NCBI RefSeq assembly: GCF_022095675.1
Contig: NZ_JAHYSG010000030.1
Span: forward strand, 53,003-117,002
Direction: 5' to 3'
Source of the DNA: Dactylosporangium sp. AC04546
Lineage (GTDB): Bacteria > Actinomycetota > Actinomycetes > Mycobacteriales > Micromonosporaceae
DNA length: 64,000 bases
Shown: positions 29,066-36,790 of the stretch, one piece after another
How the letters are laid out: every line of letters begins with the position of its first letter
How positions within the stretch are numbered: the first letter of the stretch is position 1
Position numbers and translations under genes: made by a program
Notes under the pieces: model-generated
The model's input: the letters and a program-made list of their open reading frames with translations, nothing else
Told to the model about the DNA's origin: nothing
The model's database searches: none

Positions 29066-29698
29066 ATGACGCTGGAACAGCAAGCCGTTCGCCCACCGGC
29101 TCAGTCCCGCGGGGCCGGACCCGCTGGTCAGCAGCCTCGGCGGCGCTCCCGGCGCGAGGAGATCCTGGAGATCGCGGTCGGGCTGTTCGCCACCCGCGGA
29201 TACCACGGGGTCTCGATGGACGACATCGGCGCGGCGGCCGGCGTGACCGGCCCCGCGCTGTATCACCACTTCGCCGGCAAGGAGGCGATGCTCGTCGCCG
29301 CCCTCATCCCGGTCAGCGAGCAGCTGCTCGCCGGCGGCAAGGAGCGCATCGCCGAGGCGTCCGACGACCCGGCGGCGGCGCTCGCCACGCTGGTCGACTT
29401 CCACGTCGAGTTCGCATTGGCCAACCCGGCCGTCATCGCCCTGCACCTGCACGAGCTCGACCGGCTGCCCGACGAGCCGCGCCGGCAGATCCGTCGGCTG
29501 CAGCGGTTGTATGTCGAGGAATGGGTAGGGACGCTCACCGCGCTGCGCGCGGGCGAGCTGACCGACGGCGAGGCGCGGGTGCTCGCGCACGCGGCGTTCG
29601 GTCTCATGAACTCGACGCCGTTCCTCGGCGGCGAGGTCGACCGGACGCGCCGGGCCGAGTTACTGCGGGCAGCGACACTCTCCGCGCTCCAGGGGTAA
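29066..29698 (+). CDS. TetR family transcriptional regulator
   Basis: 210-aa TetR regulator. The HTH lies at about residues 32-78 (RREEILEIAVGLFATRGYHG, DDIGAAAGVTGPALYHHFAG). The C-terminal ligand domain is of the acyl-CoA-related style (LHLHELDRLPDEPRRQIRRL). It heads the acyl-CoA carboxylase locus, and its probable operator recurs twice before the carboxyltransferase gene 5 kb downstream. Thus it is likely a repressor of branched-chain acyl-CoA catabolism relieved by an acyl-CoA. No Shine-Dalgarno is present; the transcript is probably leaderless. Confidence 0.9.
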   Translation: MTLEQQAVRPPAQSRGAGPAGQQPRRRSRREEILEIAVGLFATRGYHGVSMDDIGAAAGVTGPALYHHFAGKEAMLVAALIPVSEQLLAGGKERIAEASDDPAAALATLVDFHVEFALANPAVIALHLHELDRLPDEPRRQIRRLQRLYVEEWVGTLTALRAGELTDGEARVLAHAAFGLMNSTPFLGGEVDRTRRAELLRAATLSALQG

Positions 29699-29720
29699 CC
29701 CTTCGGGTGACTCCACAGCG

Positions 29721-29764
29721 TTATCCACAGCCTTGCCGCGTTCCTGCCCACAGAGTTATCCACA
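29721..29764 (+). promoter_or_regulatory. Two perfect DnaA boxes between tetR and the biotin carboxylase
   Basis: TTATCCACA occurs at 29721-29729 and 29756-29764 in the same orientation, with TCCACAG and CCCACAG half-matches nearby. The second box abuts the AGGGG that is the likely ribosome binding site of the biotin carboxylase gene. This is not oriC, which should lie left of recF. Confidence 0.7.
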
Positions 29765-29777
29765 GGGGTCCCGCCGC

Positions 29778-31034
29778 ATGCTGAGCTCGCTGCTCGTCGC
29801 CAACCGTGGAGAGATCGCACGCCGGATCGTCCGCACCGCGCGCCGCCTGCAGATTCGCACGGTGGCGGTGCACTCCGAGGCCGGCGCCGGGCTGCCGTTC
29901 GTGACTGAGGCCGACGAGGCGGTGCTGATCGGCCCGGCCAACCCGGCGCAGTCGTATCGCAACACCGAGGCGATCCTCGCCGCGGCCAAGGCGACCGGCG
30001 CCGAGGCGATCCACCCGGGCTACGGGTTCCTGTCGGAGAACGCGGCGTTCGCCAAGACGGTGCTGGCGGCGGCCGGCGTGCCGGTGGCGCCCGGCACGAC
30101 CGACCCGGCCACGACCGTCGAGTCCGCCGTGGAGGCCGCGACCGCGATTGGCTTCCCGGTCATGGTCAAGGCCGCGGCCGGCGGCGGTGGCATGGGCATG
30201 GCCGTCGCGAGCGACGAGGCCGGGCTGTGCGCGGAGTATGACAAGGTCCGCGGGTTCGCCGAGCGGATGTTCGGCGACGGGTCGGTGCTCATCGAGCGGT
30301 ACTTCCCGCGCGTCCGGCACGTCGAGGTGCAGATCCTCGGCCTGGCCGACGGCCGGGTGGTGGCGCTCGGCGAGCGCGAGTGCTCGGTCCAGCGGCGCAA
30401 CCAGAAGCTGGTGGAAGAGACCCCGTCGCCGGCACTCACGCCAGGGCAGCGGGCCGACCTGCTGGCCGCCGCGGTCCGGGCCGGCGAGGCGGTCGGCTAC
30501 CGCAACGCCGGCACCGTCGAGTGCCTGTTCGACCCGACCACCGGCCAGTTCTTCTTCCTGGAGATGAACACCCGCCTCCAGGTCGAGCACCCGGTCACGG
30601 AGGCGGTGTTCGGCATCGACCTGGTGGAGGAGCAGCTGCGCGTCGCCGCCGGGCTGGCGCCGACCTTCGACCCGGCCGCGCTGAGCGTCACCGGCCACGC
30701 GATCGAGGTGCGGGTCAACGCCGAGGACCCGAAGCGTTTCCTGCCCGGCCCGGGCGCGATCACGACCTGGGTCGAGCCAACGGGCGAGGTCGTGCGGGTC
30801 GACGCGGGCTACACGGCGGGCAACACGGTCACGCCCAGCTACGACTCGCTGATGGCCAAGCTGATCGTTCACGGCGCCGACCGCGCCGACGCGCTCGGCA
30901 AGCTGCGCGCGGCGGTCGCCGGCTTCCAGATCGTGGGCCCGAAGGTCAACCTTCCGTTCTTCACCGAGCTGCTGGACAACGCCGAGTTCGTCTCCGGCGA
31001 CTACGACACGGGAATCGTGGGCAGGATGCGATGA
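29778..31034 (+). CDS. Biotin carboxylase subunit without carrier domain
   Basis: 418-aa ATP-grasp biotin carboxylase, which carboxylates biotin on a carrier using ATP and bicarbonate. Seen in order: LLVANRGEIARRI at the N-terminus, HPGYGFLSENAAF, the glycine-rich KAAAGGGGMGM loop, EMNTRLQVEHPVTE (catalytic Glu/Arg) and GHAIEVRVNAEDP. It stops at YDTGIVGRMR, with no BCCP (AMKM-type) domain, whereas acyl-CoA carboxylase alpha chains usually run past 600 aa. No separate BCCP gene is seen in the window. ATG chosen with AGGGG upstream; the HMG-CoA lyase remnant begins within its last codons. Confidence 0.9.
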   Translation: MLSSLLVANRGEIARRIVRTARRLQIRTVAVHSEAGAGLPFVTEADEAVLIGPANPAQSYRNTEAILAAAKATGAEAIHPGYGFLSENAAFAKTVLAAAGVPVAPGTTDPATTVESAVEAATAIGFPVMVKAAAGGGGMGMAVASDEAGLCAEYDKVRGFAERMFGDGSVLIERYFPRVRHVEVQILGLADGRVVALGERECSVQRRNQKLVEETPSPALTPGQRADLLAAAVRAGEAVGYRNAGTVECLFDPTTGQFFFLEMNTRLQVEHPVTEAVFGIDLVEEQLRVAAGLAPTFDPAALSVTGHAIEVRVNAEDPKRFLPGPGAITTWVEPTGEVVRVDAGYTAGNTVTPSYDSLMAKLIVHGADRADALGKLRAAVAGFQIVGPKVNLPFFTELLDNAEFVSGDYDTGIVGRMR

Positions 31035-31169
31035 GCTTCGTCTCGATCCGCGAGGTCGGACCGCGAGACGGTCTGCAGAACGAGGATCCGGTGCCGGCTC
31101 GCCCAGGAGATCGCGGGGCGTGAGCTGCCGTCGGGCGTCCTGCGCGCCGGGCCCCGCCTCCCGCTCTAA
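31031..31169 (+). pseudogene. HMG-CoA lyase gene with a large internal deletion
   Basis: The ATG overlaps the biotin carboxylase stop (ATGA) and encodes MSFVSIREVGPRDGLQNEDP, the conserved start of HMG-CoA lyase, including the metal/substrate R-D pair. The frame then reads VPARPGDRGA and stops. In another frame from 31098, LAQEIAGRELPSGVLRAGPR plus LPL and TAA looks like the C-terminal tail of the same enzyme. An out-of-frame deletion of roughly 250 codons therefore joined the two ends. The product cannot be active. This enzyme normally ends leucine breakdown after methylcrotonyl-CoA carboxylase. Confidence 0.7.
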
Positions 31170-31251
31170 CCCGTTCGGCACGGACGCGCCCCGCGTGGTG
31201 TGTCCGATTCGCCCGGGGTTGTGGCGTGTCCCGGGAACGTGCGGGTCGTTG

Positions 31252-31308
31252 CTCAGTACGGAAAGTGTCACGTGCGGTGCGGATCGCACCACGTGCCGGC
31301 GTACTGAG
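31252..31308 (+). promoter_or_regulatory. Nested inverted repeats in the leader of a secreted-protein gene
   Basis: Outer arms CTCAGTAC (31252-31259) and GTACTGAG (31301-31308); inner arms CACGTG/CACGTG (31269-31274, 31290-31295) with GGTGCG/CGCACC inside. The outer 3' arm contains the GAG of the GAGAGG ribosome binding site, so folding could restrict translation of the next gene. It may instead be a protein-binding dyad. Confidence 0.5.
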
Positions 31309-31316
31309 AGGCAGAC

Positions 31317-32189
31317 ATGGGGCAGACGAGGAGCGACGGGGCGCCACGCGCGGCCTCGCTGCGGCCTGCCTCCAGGTGTGCGCGGTACGCCGTTCGGGGT
31401 CTGGTCGTCGCCGGGTTCGCCGGCGCTGCCTGGCTGCTGTCCGGGTCGGTGGCGCACGCCGCGGACGCGTCGGACCAAGGGTTGCTGTCGTCGGTGACCA
31501 GCCTGCTCACCGGCGGGGGGCAGTCAACCCAGCAGCACGAACGGCACGCCGATCGTGATCACAGTGCCCGGCGCGGCAGCGGTGACCTCGTCACCAGCAC
31601 CGTGCTGACCCTGCTGAGCCCGGTGACCTCGGTCGCCACGGCGCAGGCGCCGGCCGGCGTCCAAGCGCCCCACTCGACGACGGCGGACGCGTCGGGTGGC
31701 AAGCACACCAGCACCAAGAGGCCGGCAAAGGCCGGCATCAAGAAGACCCACCCGAAGCGGGCGCAGGAGCCGGCCGTCCAGGCCGTGCCGGTCCGGTTCG
31801 GGTCCGGTGACGTCGTCACCGCCGCGGCGACCGGCGCACTTGCGGCCGGCGTCGACCGGGCCGGCGCCGTTGCCGTCACCCGTGCGGGCGACCGGCTCGA
31901 CACCGAGGACGCCTCGCACGCAACGCCGGTCGCCGACCGGACCGAAGCGCAGGGTACGCACCACGTGCCGCTGCTGCCCCGCCCGGCGCCCATTCCGGCG
32001 CCACCGGCGGCCGGCCTCACCTCGGGTGGATCGAGCACCGGCTCGGGGCTCAACCACGACGGTGGCGCCGCCGCCATGCTGCCCGCCGCACCGGCCGGCG
32101 CGAAGGTGCTCACCTTCCGGCCGGATGCGGTCGAGGACGTCGAGCTGCGGCTACTAGCAGCCGAGAAACCGACAGTCTCACCCGACTGA
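31317..32189 (+). CDS. Secreted hypothetical protein next to the chaplin-like gene
   Basis: 290-aa exported protein I cannot assign. Residues ~24-52 are the signal (YAVRGLVVAGFAGAAWLLSG, cleavage near AHA/AD). The mature part opens with DQGLLSSVTSLLTGGGQ and repeats the style in VTSTVLTLLSPVTS and VTAAATGALAAGVD, separated by basic and Thr/Ser-rich linkers; the C-terminus is Pro/Gly-rich. It lacks cysteines in the mature part apart from none visible. GAGAGG precedes the ATG. Pairing with the following repeat protein and the inverted repeat upstream suggests a surface or aerial-hypha role, by context only. Confidence 0.7.
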   Translation: MGQTRSDGAPRAASLRPASRCARYAVRGLVVAGFAGAAWLLSGSVAHAADASDQGLLSSVTSLLTGGGQSTQQHERHADRDHSARRGSGDLVTSTVLTLLSPVTSVATAQAPAGVQAPHSTTADASGGKHTSTKRPAKAGIKKTHPKRAQEPAVQAVPVRFGSGDVVTAAATGALAAGVDRAGAVAVTRAGDRLDTEDASHATPVADRTEAQGTHHVPLLPRPAPIPAPPAAGLTSGGSSTGSGLNHDGGAAAMLPAAPAGAKVLTFRPDAVEDVELRLLAAEKPTVSPD

Positions 32190-32419
32190 GGCCGGTCCGG
32201 CCAGCCGACGCGACGCCATGCGGGCAGCCGGACGCCAAGGCCTTGGTCCCAGCGGACCCGCATCGACCACATCGCGGCATCTCGCAACACGAACACCGCA
32301 CCAACCGGGCGCACGTCGACAGGACGGAGCCGGGCCGAGCCTGCCCGCACGCGGGCTCATCGCTCCGCGCCCATGGAGTACCGAACAACGAAAAACCTAC
32401 CGAAGGGTCTCATTTCCAC

Positions 32420-33967
32420 ATGAAGACGTGGGTTCGTAAGTCGCTCAACGTGGGCGTGCTTTCCGCGGGCTTCCTGCTCGTCTCGGGCGGGGCCGCGCAC
32501 GCCGACTGGACGACTGGCTACAACGCCGGCCTGCTCAACGGCAACCAGTTCGACACCACCGTCCAGGTCCCGATCAACCTGTGCGGCAACTCGATCGCCC
32601 TGCTGGGCTTCGCCGACGCCTCCTGCGGCGGCGGCGCGGTCGCGTGGGACGCCGAGAGCGCGTCGGTCACCGAGAGCGCCACCGCGACCGAGAGCGCGAC
32701 GACCGAGGACTGGACCTCGGGCTACAACGTGGGCCTGCTGAACGGCAACCAGTTCGACACCACGCTCCAGGTGCCGGTCAACGTCTGCGGCAACTCGGTC
32801 GCGGTGCTGGGCTTCTCCAGCGCGAACTGCGGCGGCGGCGCCACCGCCGTCGACGGCGACATCGCGGGCGACAACGGCCACCACCACAAGCGCAAGCACC
32901 GCGGTGGCAACGGCGGCGGCCAGGGCAACAACAACGGCGGCTACGTCGACGCCCAGGGCGACTACACCGAGAGCGTCGGCAACCGCACCGAGGACTGGAC
33001 CTCCGGGTTCAACGTCGGCGCGCTGAACGGCAACCAGTTCGACACGACGGTCCAGGCGCCGATCAACGTCGCCGGCAACTCGCTCGCCCTGCTCGGCTTC
33101 TCCAGCGCCTCCAGCGCCGGCGGTGCCTGGGCGGTCGACACCGAAAGCGCCCGCGCCGAGAGCGCGACCACCGAGGACTGGACGACCGGCTACAACGCCG
33201 GCCTGCTCAACGGCAACCAGTTCGACACCACGCTCCAGCTGCCGATCAACCTGTGCGGCAACTCGATCGCGATCCTGGGCTTCTCCAGCGCCAGCTGCGG
33301 CGGCGGCGCCGTGGCGGTGGACGGCGGCGCGGGCAGCGGTGCCGGCCAGGGCAACGGTCACGGGCACGGCAACGGCGGCGGCTGGGGCGACGACGATGAC
33401 CGGGGTAACGGCAACGGCGGCTACGGCGACGCCGACGACGCCGGGTACGGCAACGGCGGCAACGCCAGCAACAACAACGCGTACAGCCACGCGACCGGCG
33501 ACGCCAGCGGCATGATGAACGCCTCCGCCGGCAAGGCGGCCCACAAGGCCAAGAAGAAGAACAAGAGCCAGAGCATCAACCTGGACGAGCACGGCAAGCG
33601 TCACGGCACCGGCACGGCCAACGACCACGGCTACGGCGCCAACGCCAACAACGCCGGCTACGGCGACGGCGGCGCCATGAACAACGGTGGCGGCTACGGC
33701 GACAACAACGGCGGCGGCTGGGGCGACGACGACAACGGCCGGGGCGGCGACCGCGGCGGGCGTCACCACGGCGGCGGCATGGGCGGCGCCAACGCCGTCA
33801 AGGGTGGCTGCAGCGACTGGACCACGGGGTACAACGTGGGCCTGCTGAACGGCAACCAGTTCGACACCACGCTCCAGGTGCCGATCAACATCAGCGGCAA
33901 CTCGCTGGGCATCCTGGGCCTCTCGCAGGCGCAGAGCGCCGGCGGGGCGGTCGCGTACTCCTGCTGA
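32420..33967 (+). CDS. Secreted chaplin-like protein with five repeats
   Basis: 515-aa exported protein. The signal peptide is residues 1-28 (MKTWVRKSLNVGVLSAGFLL, cleavage AHA/D29); the chosen ATG has GAAGGG upstream and removes 59 non-conserved residues. Five ~48-residue repeats start at Asp29, 97, 192, 253 and 466. Each reads DW-T-GxN-xG-LNGNQFDTT, then PIN or PVN, GNS and a hydrophobic stretch, close in style to chaplin domains. Repeats 1, 2 and 4 keep a Cys pair 14 residues apart (CGNS...SC); repeats 3 and 5 have Ala or Ser there. Linkers are Gly/Asn/His-rich, one 165 residues long. Probably a surface amyloid or hydrophobic coat protein, by similarity of style. Confidence 0.78.
   Translation: MKTWVRKSLNVGVLSAGFLLVSGGAAHADWTTGYNAGLLNGNQFDTTVQVPINLCGNSIALLGFADASCGGGAVAWDAESASVTESATATESATTEDWTSGYNVGLLNGNQFDTTLQVPVNVCGNSVAVLGFSSANCGGGATAVDGDIAGDNGHHHKRKHRGGNGGGQGNNNGGYVDAQGDYTESVGNRTEDWTSGFNVGALNGNQFDTTVQAPINVAGNSLALLGFSSASSAGGAWAVDTESARAESATTEDWTTGYNAGLLNGNQFDTTLQLPINLCGNSIAILGFSSASCGGGAVAVDGGAGSGAGQGNGHGHGNGGGWGDDDDRGNGNGGYGDADDAGYGNGGNASNNNAYSHATGDASGMMNASAGKAAHKAKKKNKSQSINLDEHGKRHGTGTANDHGYGANANNAGYGDGGAMNNGGGYGDNNGGGWGDDDNGRGGDRGGRHHGGGMGGANAVKGGCSDWTTGYNVGLLNGNQFDTTLQVPINISGNSLGILGLSQAQSAGGAVAYSC
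32504..33967 (+). repeat. Five intragenic ~144-bp repeats
   Basis: Copies begin at 32504, 32708, 32993, 33176 and 33815. The segment coding LNGNQFDTT is nearly identical in all five at the DNA level, so unequal recombination could change the repeat number. Spacing is irregular because of variable low-complexity linkers. Confidence 0.85.
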
Positions 33968-33977
33968 CTCCGGCACC

Positions 33978-34006
33978 GGGACCCCTCTGATCCGCAGAGG
34001 GGTCCC
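33978..34006 (+). terminator. Terminator of the chaplin-like gene
   Basis: Perfect 12-bp stem GGGACCCCTCTG/CAGAGGGGTCCC with loop ATCCG, 11 bases after the stop codon. No T-run. Confidence 0.8.
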
Positions 34007-34092
34007 GAGGACGCTGCGGGCACACACCGACCCGTGTCCGGGGTGATCCACCGGGGCCTCCTATTGGAGCTTCACCTCCGCGTCGGCTAACC

Positions 34093-34122
34093 TGAACGAT
34101 CGTTAGCATGAACGATCGTTCA
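34093..34122 (+). promoter_or_regulatory. Tandem TetR-type operators around a -10 box
   Basis: AACGATCGTT occurs at 34095-34104 and 34111-34120; the second lies in a perfect 14-bp palindrome TGAACGATCGTTCA. Centres are 16 bp apart. TAGCAT (34104-34109), a TANNNT -10 candidate, lies between them. Repressor binding would block the carboxyltransferase promoter. Confidence 0.75.
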
Positions 34123-34146
34123 GGACGCCGACGCGGAGGTCGCACC

Positions 34147-35532
34147 ATGCAGGGTGATGCCCTCAACCAGATGCGCAAACGGATCGAGGCCGGAGGCGCG
34201 GAGAAATACCACGCGGCCAACGCCGCGCGCGGCAAGCTGTTCGCTCGCGAGCGGGTTGCGATGCTGGTCGACGAGGGCTCGTTCGTCGAGGACGGCCTCT
34301 ATGCCAACGCGCTGGCCGACGGCCTGCCGGCCGACGGGGTGGTGACCGGCTCAGCCGCGGTCGACGGGAGGCCGATCTGCCTCATGGCCAACGACTCCAC
34401 CGTCAAGGCCGGCTCCTGGGGCGCCCGGACGGTCGAGAAGATCATCCCGGAGCGGGTGCCGATGGTATACCTCGTGGACTCCGCCGGCGCGCGCATCACC
34501 GACCAGGTCGACCTGTTCCCCGGGCGCCGGGGCGCCGGGCGCATCTTCCACACGCAGGTGCGCGCCAGCGGCAGCATCCCGCAGGCCTGCGCCCTGTTCG
34601 GCCCGTCCGCCGCCGGCGGCGCCTACATCCCCGCCTTCTGCGACGTCGTCGCCATGGTCGAGGGCAACGCGTCGATGTATCTGGGCTCCGACCGCATGGT
34701 CGAGATGGTCACCGGCGAGAAGACGACGCTCGAGGCGATGGGCGGGGCCCGGGTGCACTGCGCCGAGTCGGGCGTCGGTCACTTCCTCTGCAAGGACATC
34801 CCGGTCAGCGAGCGCCAGGCCTTCGACATGCGCAAGTTCGTCAAGGGCCTGCTCGACGAGGACTCGTACTTCGAGATCCAGGCCCTGTGGGCCCGTGAGC
34901 TGACGGTCGGCTTCGGCCGGCTGGACGGCCGCACGGTCGGCGTCGTGGCCAGCAACTCGATGTTCAAGGGTGGCGTGCTCTTCGTCGACTCGGCCGACAA
35001 GGCGACCCGCTTCGTGCAGCTGTGCGACGCGTTCAATGTGCCCCTGCTGTTCCTCGCCGACGTGCCGGGCTTCATGGTCGGCTCGGCCGTGGAGAAGCAG
35101 GGCATCATCCGCCACGGCGCCAAGATGATCACGGCCGTCTCCGAGGCCACGGTGCCGAAGATCTGCGTCGTGGTGCGCAAGGCCTACGGCGCCGGCCTGT
35201 ACGCGATGGCCGGCCCCGGCTTCGAGCCCGAAGCCACGATCGCGCTGCCCACGGCCAAGATCGCGGTGATGGGCGCCGAGGCCGCGGTCAACGCCGTCTA
35301 CGCCAACAAGATCGCCGCGCTCGAGGACGACGAGGCCCGGGACGCGTTCGTCGCACAGAAGCGCGCCGAGTACGAGCAGGACATCGACATCATGCGGCTG
35401 GCCAGCGAGCTCGTCGTCGACACGGTCGTCGAGCCGGCCGCGCTGCGCGGAGAGTTGGTCCGCCGGTTCGCCGCCGCGCGGCACAAGGACCGCACCTTCT
35501 CCCGCCGCCGACACGGCGTCACGCCCGTATAG
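34147..35532 (+). CDS. Acyl-CoA carboxylase carboxyltransferase (beta) subunit
   Basis: 461-aa carboxyltransferase that moves CO2 from carboxybiotin to an acyl-CoA, most like methylcrotonyl- or related acyl-CoA carboxylases. Both crotonase-fold halves are present, with oxyanion loops GPSAAGGAYIPAFCD and RKAYGAGLYAMAGPGF, and VDSAGARITDQVDLFPGRRG in the first half. It is shorter than the usual ~510-540 aa, mainly at the N-terminus. The ATG with GGAGGT nine bases upstream is chosen; an earlier ATG lies inside the operator. It is separated from the biotin carboxylase gene by 3.1 kb. TetR control is inferred. Confidence 0.9.
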   Translation: MQGDALNQMRKRIEAGGAEKYHAANAARGKLFARERVAMLVDEGSFVEDGLYANALADGLPADGVVTGSAAVDGRPICLMANDSTVKAGSWGARTVEKIIPERVPMVYLVDSAGARITDQVDLFPGRRGAGRIFHTQVRASGSIPQACALFGPSAAGGAYIPAFCDVVAMVEGNASMYLGSDRMVEMVTGEKTTLEAMGGARVHCAESGVGHFLCKDIPVSERQAFDMRKFVKGLLDEDSYFEIQALWARELTVGFGRLDGRTVGVVASNSMFKGGVLFVDSADKATRFVQLCDAFNVPLLFLADVPGFMVGSAVEKQGIIRHGAKMITAVSEATVPKICVVVRKAYGAGLYAMAGPGFEPEATIALPTAKIAVMGAEAAVNAVYANKIAALEDDEARDAFVAQKRAEYEQDIDIMRLASELVVDTVVEPAALRGELVRRFAAARHKDRTFSRRRHGVTPV

Positions 35533-35609
35533 CTGAACCTGGTCAGGGCCGATCGGCTCTGTACCCGATCTAGCCGAACTTGGTCGGGGCCTACCGGCTC
35601 TCAACCCGG
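35531..35609 (+). repeat. Imperfect 38-bp direct repeat before the acyl-CoA dehydrogenase
   Basis: Units 35531-35568 and 35572-35609 agree at about 30 of 38 positions, period 41. The first unit overlaps the stop codon of the carboxyltransferase gene. Role unknown; it could be a slipped duplication of the intergenic spacer. Confidence 0.6.
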
Positions 35610-35632
35610 TTCGAACGTTCGGAGGAACTGTC

Positions 35633-36790
35633 ATGGTCGACTTCTCTCTCGGCGAGGACCTGGAGGCGCTCCGCGCGAGCGTCCGGGAGTTCGCCCACGA
35701 TGTCGTCGCGCCCGTCATCGGCGACTACTACGAGCGCCACGCCTTCCCCTACGACCTGGTGCGCCAGATGGGCAAGATGGGGCTCTTCGGTCTGCCCTTC
35801 CCCGAGGAGTACGGCGGGATGGGCGGCGACTACCTGGCCCTGTGCGTGGCGCTGGAGGAGCTCGCCCGGGTCGACTCGTCCATCGCGGTCACCCTCGAGG
35901 CCGGCATCTCGCTCGGCGCGATGCCGATCTACCGGTACGGCACCCCGGAGCAGCGCCGCCACTGGCTGCCCAAGCTCACCTCGGGCGAGGCGCTGGCCGC
36001 GTTCGGCCTGACCGAGCCGGGCGCCGGGTCCGACGCGGGCGGCACCCGCACCCGCGCGGTGCTCGACGAGGAGACGGGCGAGTGGGTGATCAACGGCTCG
36101 AAGGCCTTCATCACCAACTCCGGCACCGACATCACGGCGCTCGTGACGGTCACGGCGGTCACGGGTGTGAACCCGGACGGGTCGAAGGAGCTGTCGGCGA
36201 TCATCGTCCCGAGCGGGACGCCCGGCTTCACGGTCCAGCCCGGGTACTCGAAGGTCGGCTGGTGCGCCTCTGACACCCACGAGCTGAACTTCGACAACGT
36301 CCGCGTGCCCGCCGGTCATCTGCTGGGCGAGCGCGGCCGGGGTTACGCCCAGTTCCTGCGCATCCTGGACGAGGGCCGGGTGGCGTTCGCCGCGCTGGGC
36401 GTCGGCCTGGCGCAGGGCTGTGTGGACGAGTCGGTGACGTACGCCAAGCAACGCCACGCCTTCGGCCACCCGATCGGCGACTACCAGGCGGTCCAGTTCA
36501 AGATCGCGGACATGGAGGCGCGGGCGCACACGGCCCGCCTAGCCTACCTGGACGCGGCGAGCCGCATGATCAACGGCCGCGACTTCAAGCGCCAGGCGGC
36601 GATAGCGAAGCTCCAGGCCAGCGACGCGGCGGTGGTCAACGCCCGCGAGGCCACCCAGGTCCACGGCGGCTACGGCTTCATGAACGAAACCCCGGTGGCC
36701 CGAATGTGGCGCGACGCCAAGATTTTGGAAATCGGCGAGGGCACGTCGGAGGTCCAACGCATGATCATCTCCCGCTCCCTGGGCCTGTAA
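35633..36790 (+). CDS. Acyl-CoA dehydrogenase
   Basis: 385-aa FAD enzyme catalysing alpha,beta-dehydrogenation of acyl-CoA. Family signatures are AFGLTEPGAGSDAGG, the central beta domain WVINGSKAFITNSG, the QVHGGYGFMNETPVARMWRD segment and the C-terminal EIGEGTSEVQRMII with the FAD-contacting GTSEVQ. In leucine-type loci this position is held by isovaleryl-CoA dehydrogenase, but the substrate is not certain here. GGAGG lies 9-10 bases before the ATG. It follows the carboxyltransferase gene by 100 bp and probably shares its promoter. Confidence 0.92.
   Translation: MVDFSLGEDLEALRASVREFAHDVVAPVIGDYYERHAFPYDLVRQMGKMGLFGLPFPEEYGGMGGDYLALCVALEELARVDSSIAVTLEAGISLGAMPIYRYGTPEQRRHWLPKLTSGEALAAFGLTEPGAGSDAGGTRTRAVLDEETGEWVINGSKAFITNSGTDITALVTVTAVTGVNPDGSKELSAIIVPSGTPGFTVQPGYSKVGWCASDTHELNFDNVRVPAGHLLGERGRGYAQFLRILDEGRVAFAALGVGLAQGCVDESVTYAKQRHAFGHPIGDYQAVQFKIADMEARAHTARLAYLDAASRMINGRDFKRQAAIAKLQASDAAVVNAREATQVHGGYGFMNETPVARMWRDAKILEIGEGTSEVQRMIISRSLGL

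Noticed and set aside
30380..31123. Alternate-frame open frame over the biotin carboxylase end
   Set aside because: Only its last 30 codons are meaningful, and these are the start of the deleted HMG-CoA lyase.
34108..34146. Upstream ATG start for the carboxyltransferase gene
   Set aside because: It lies within the operator and at the predicted transcription start; the ATG 39 bases later has a strong GGAGGT site.
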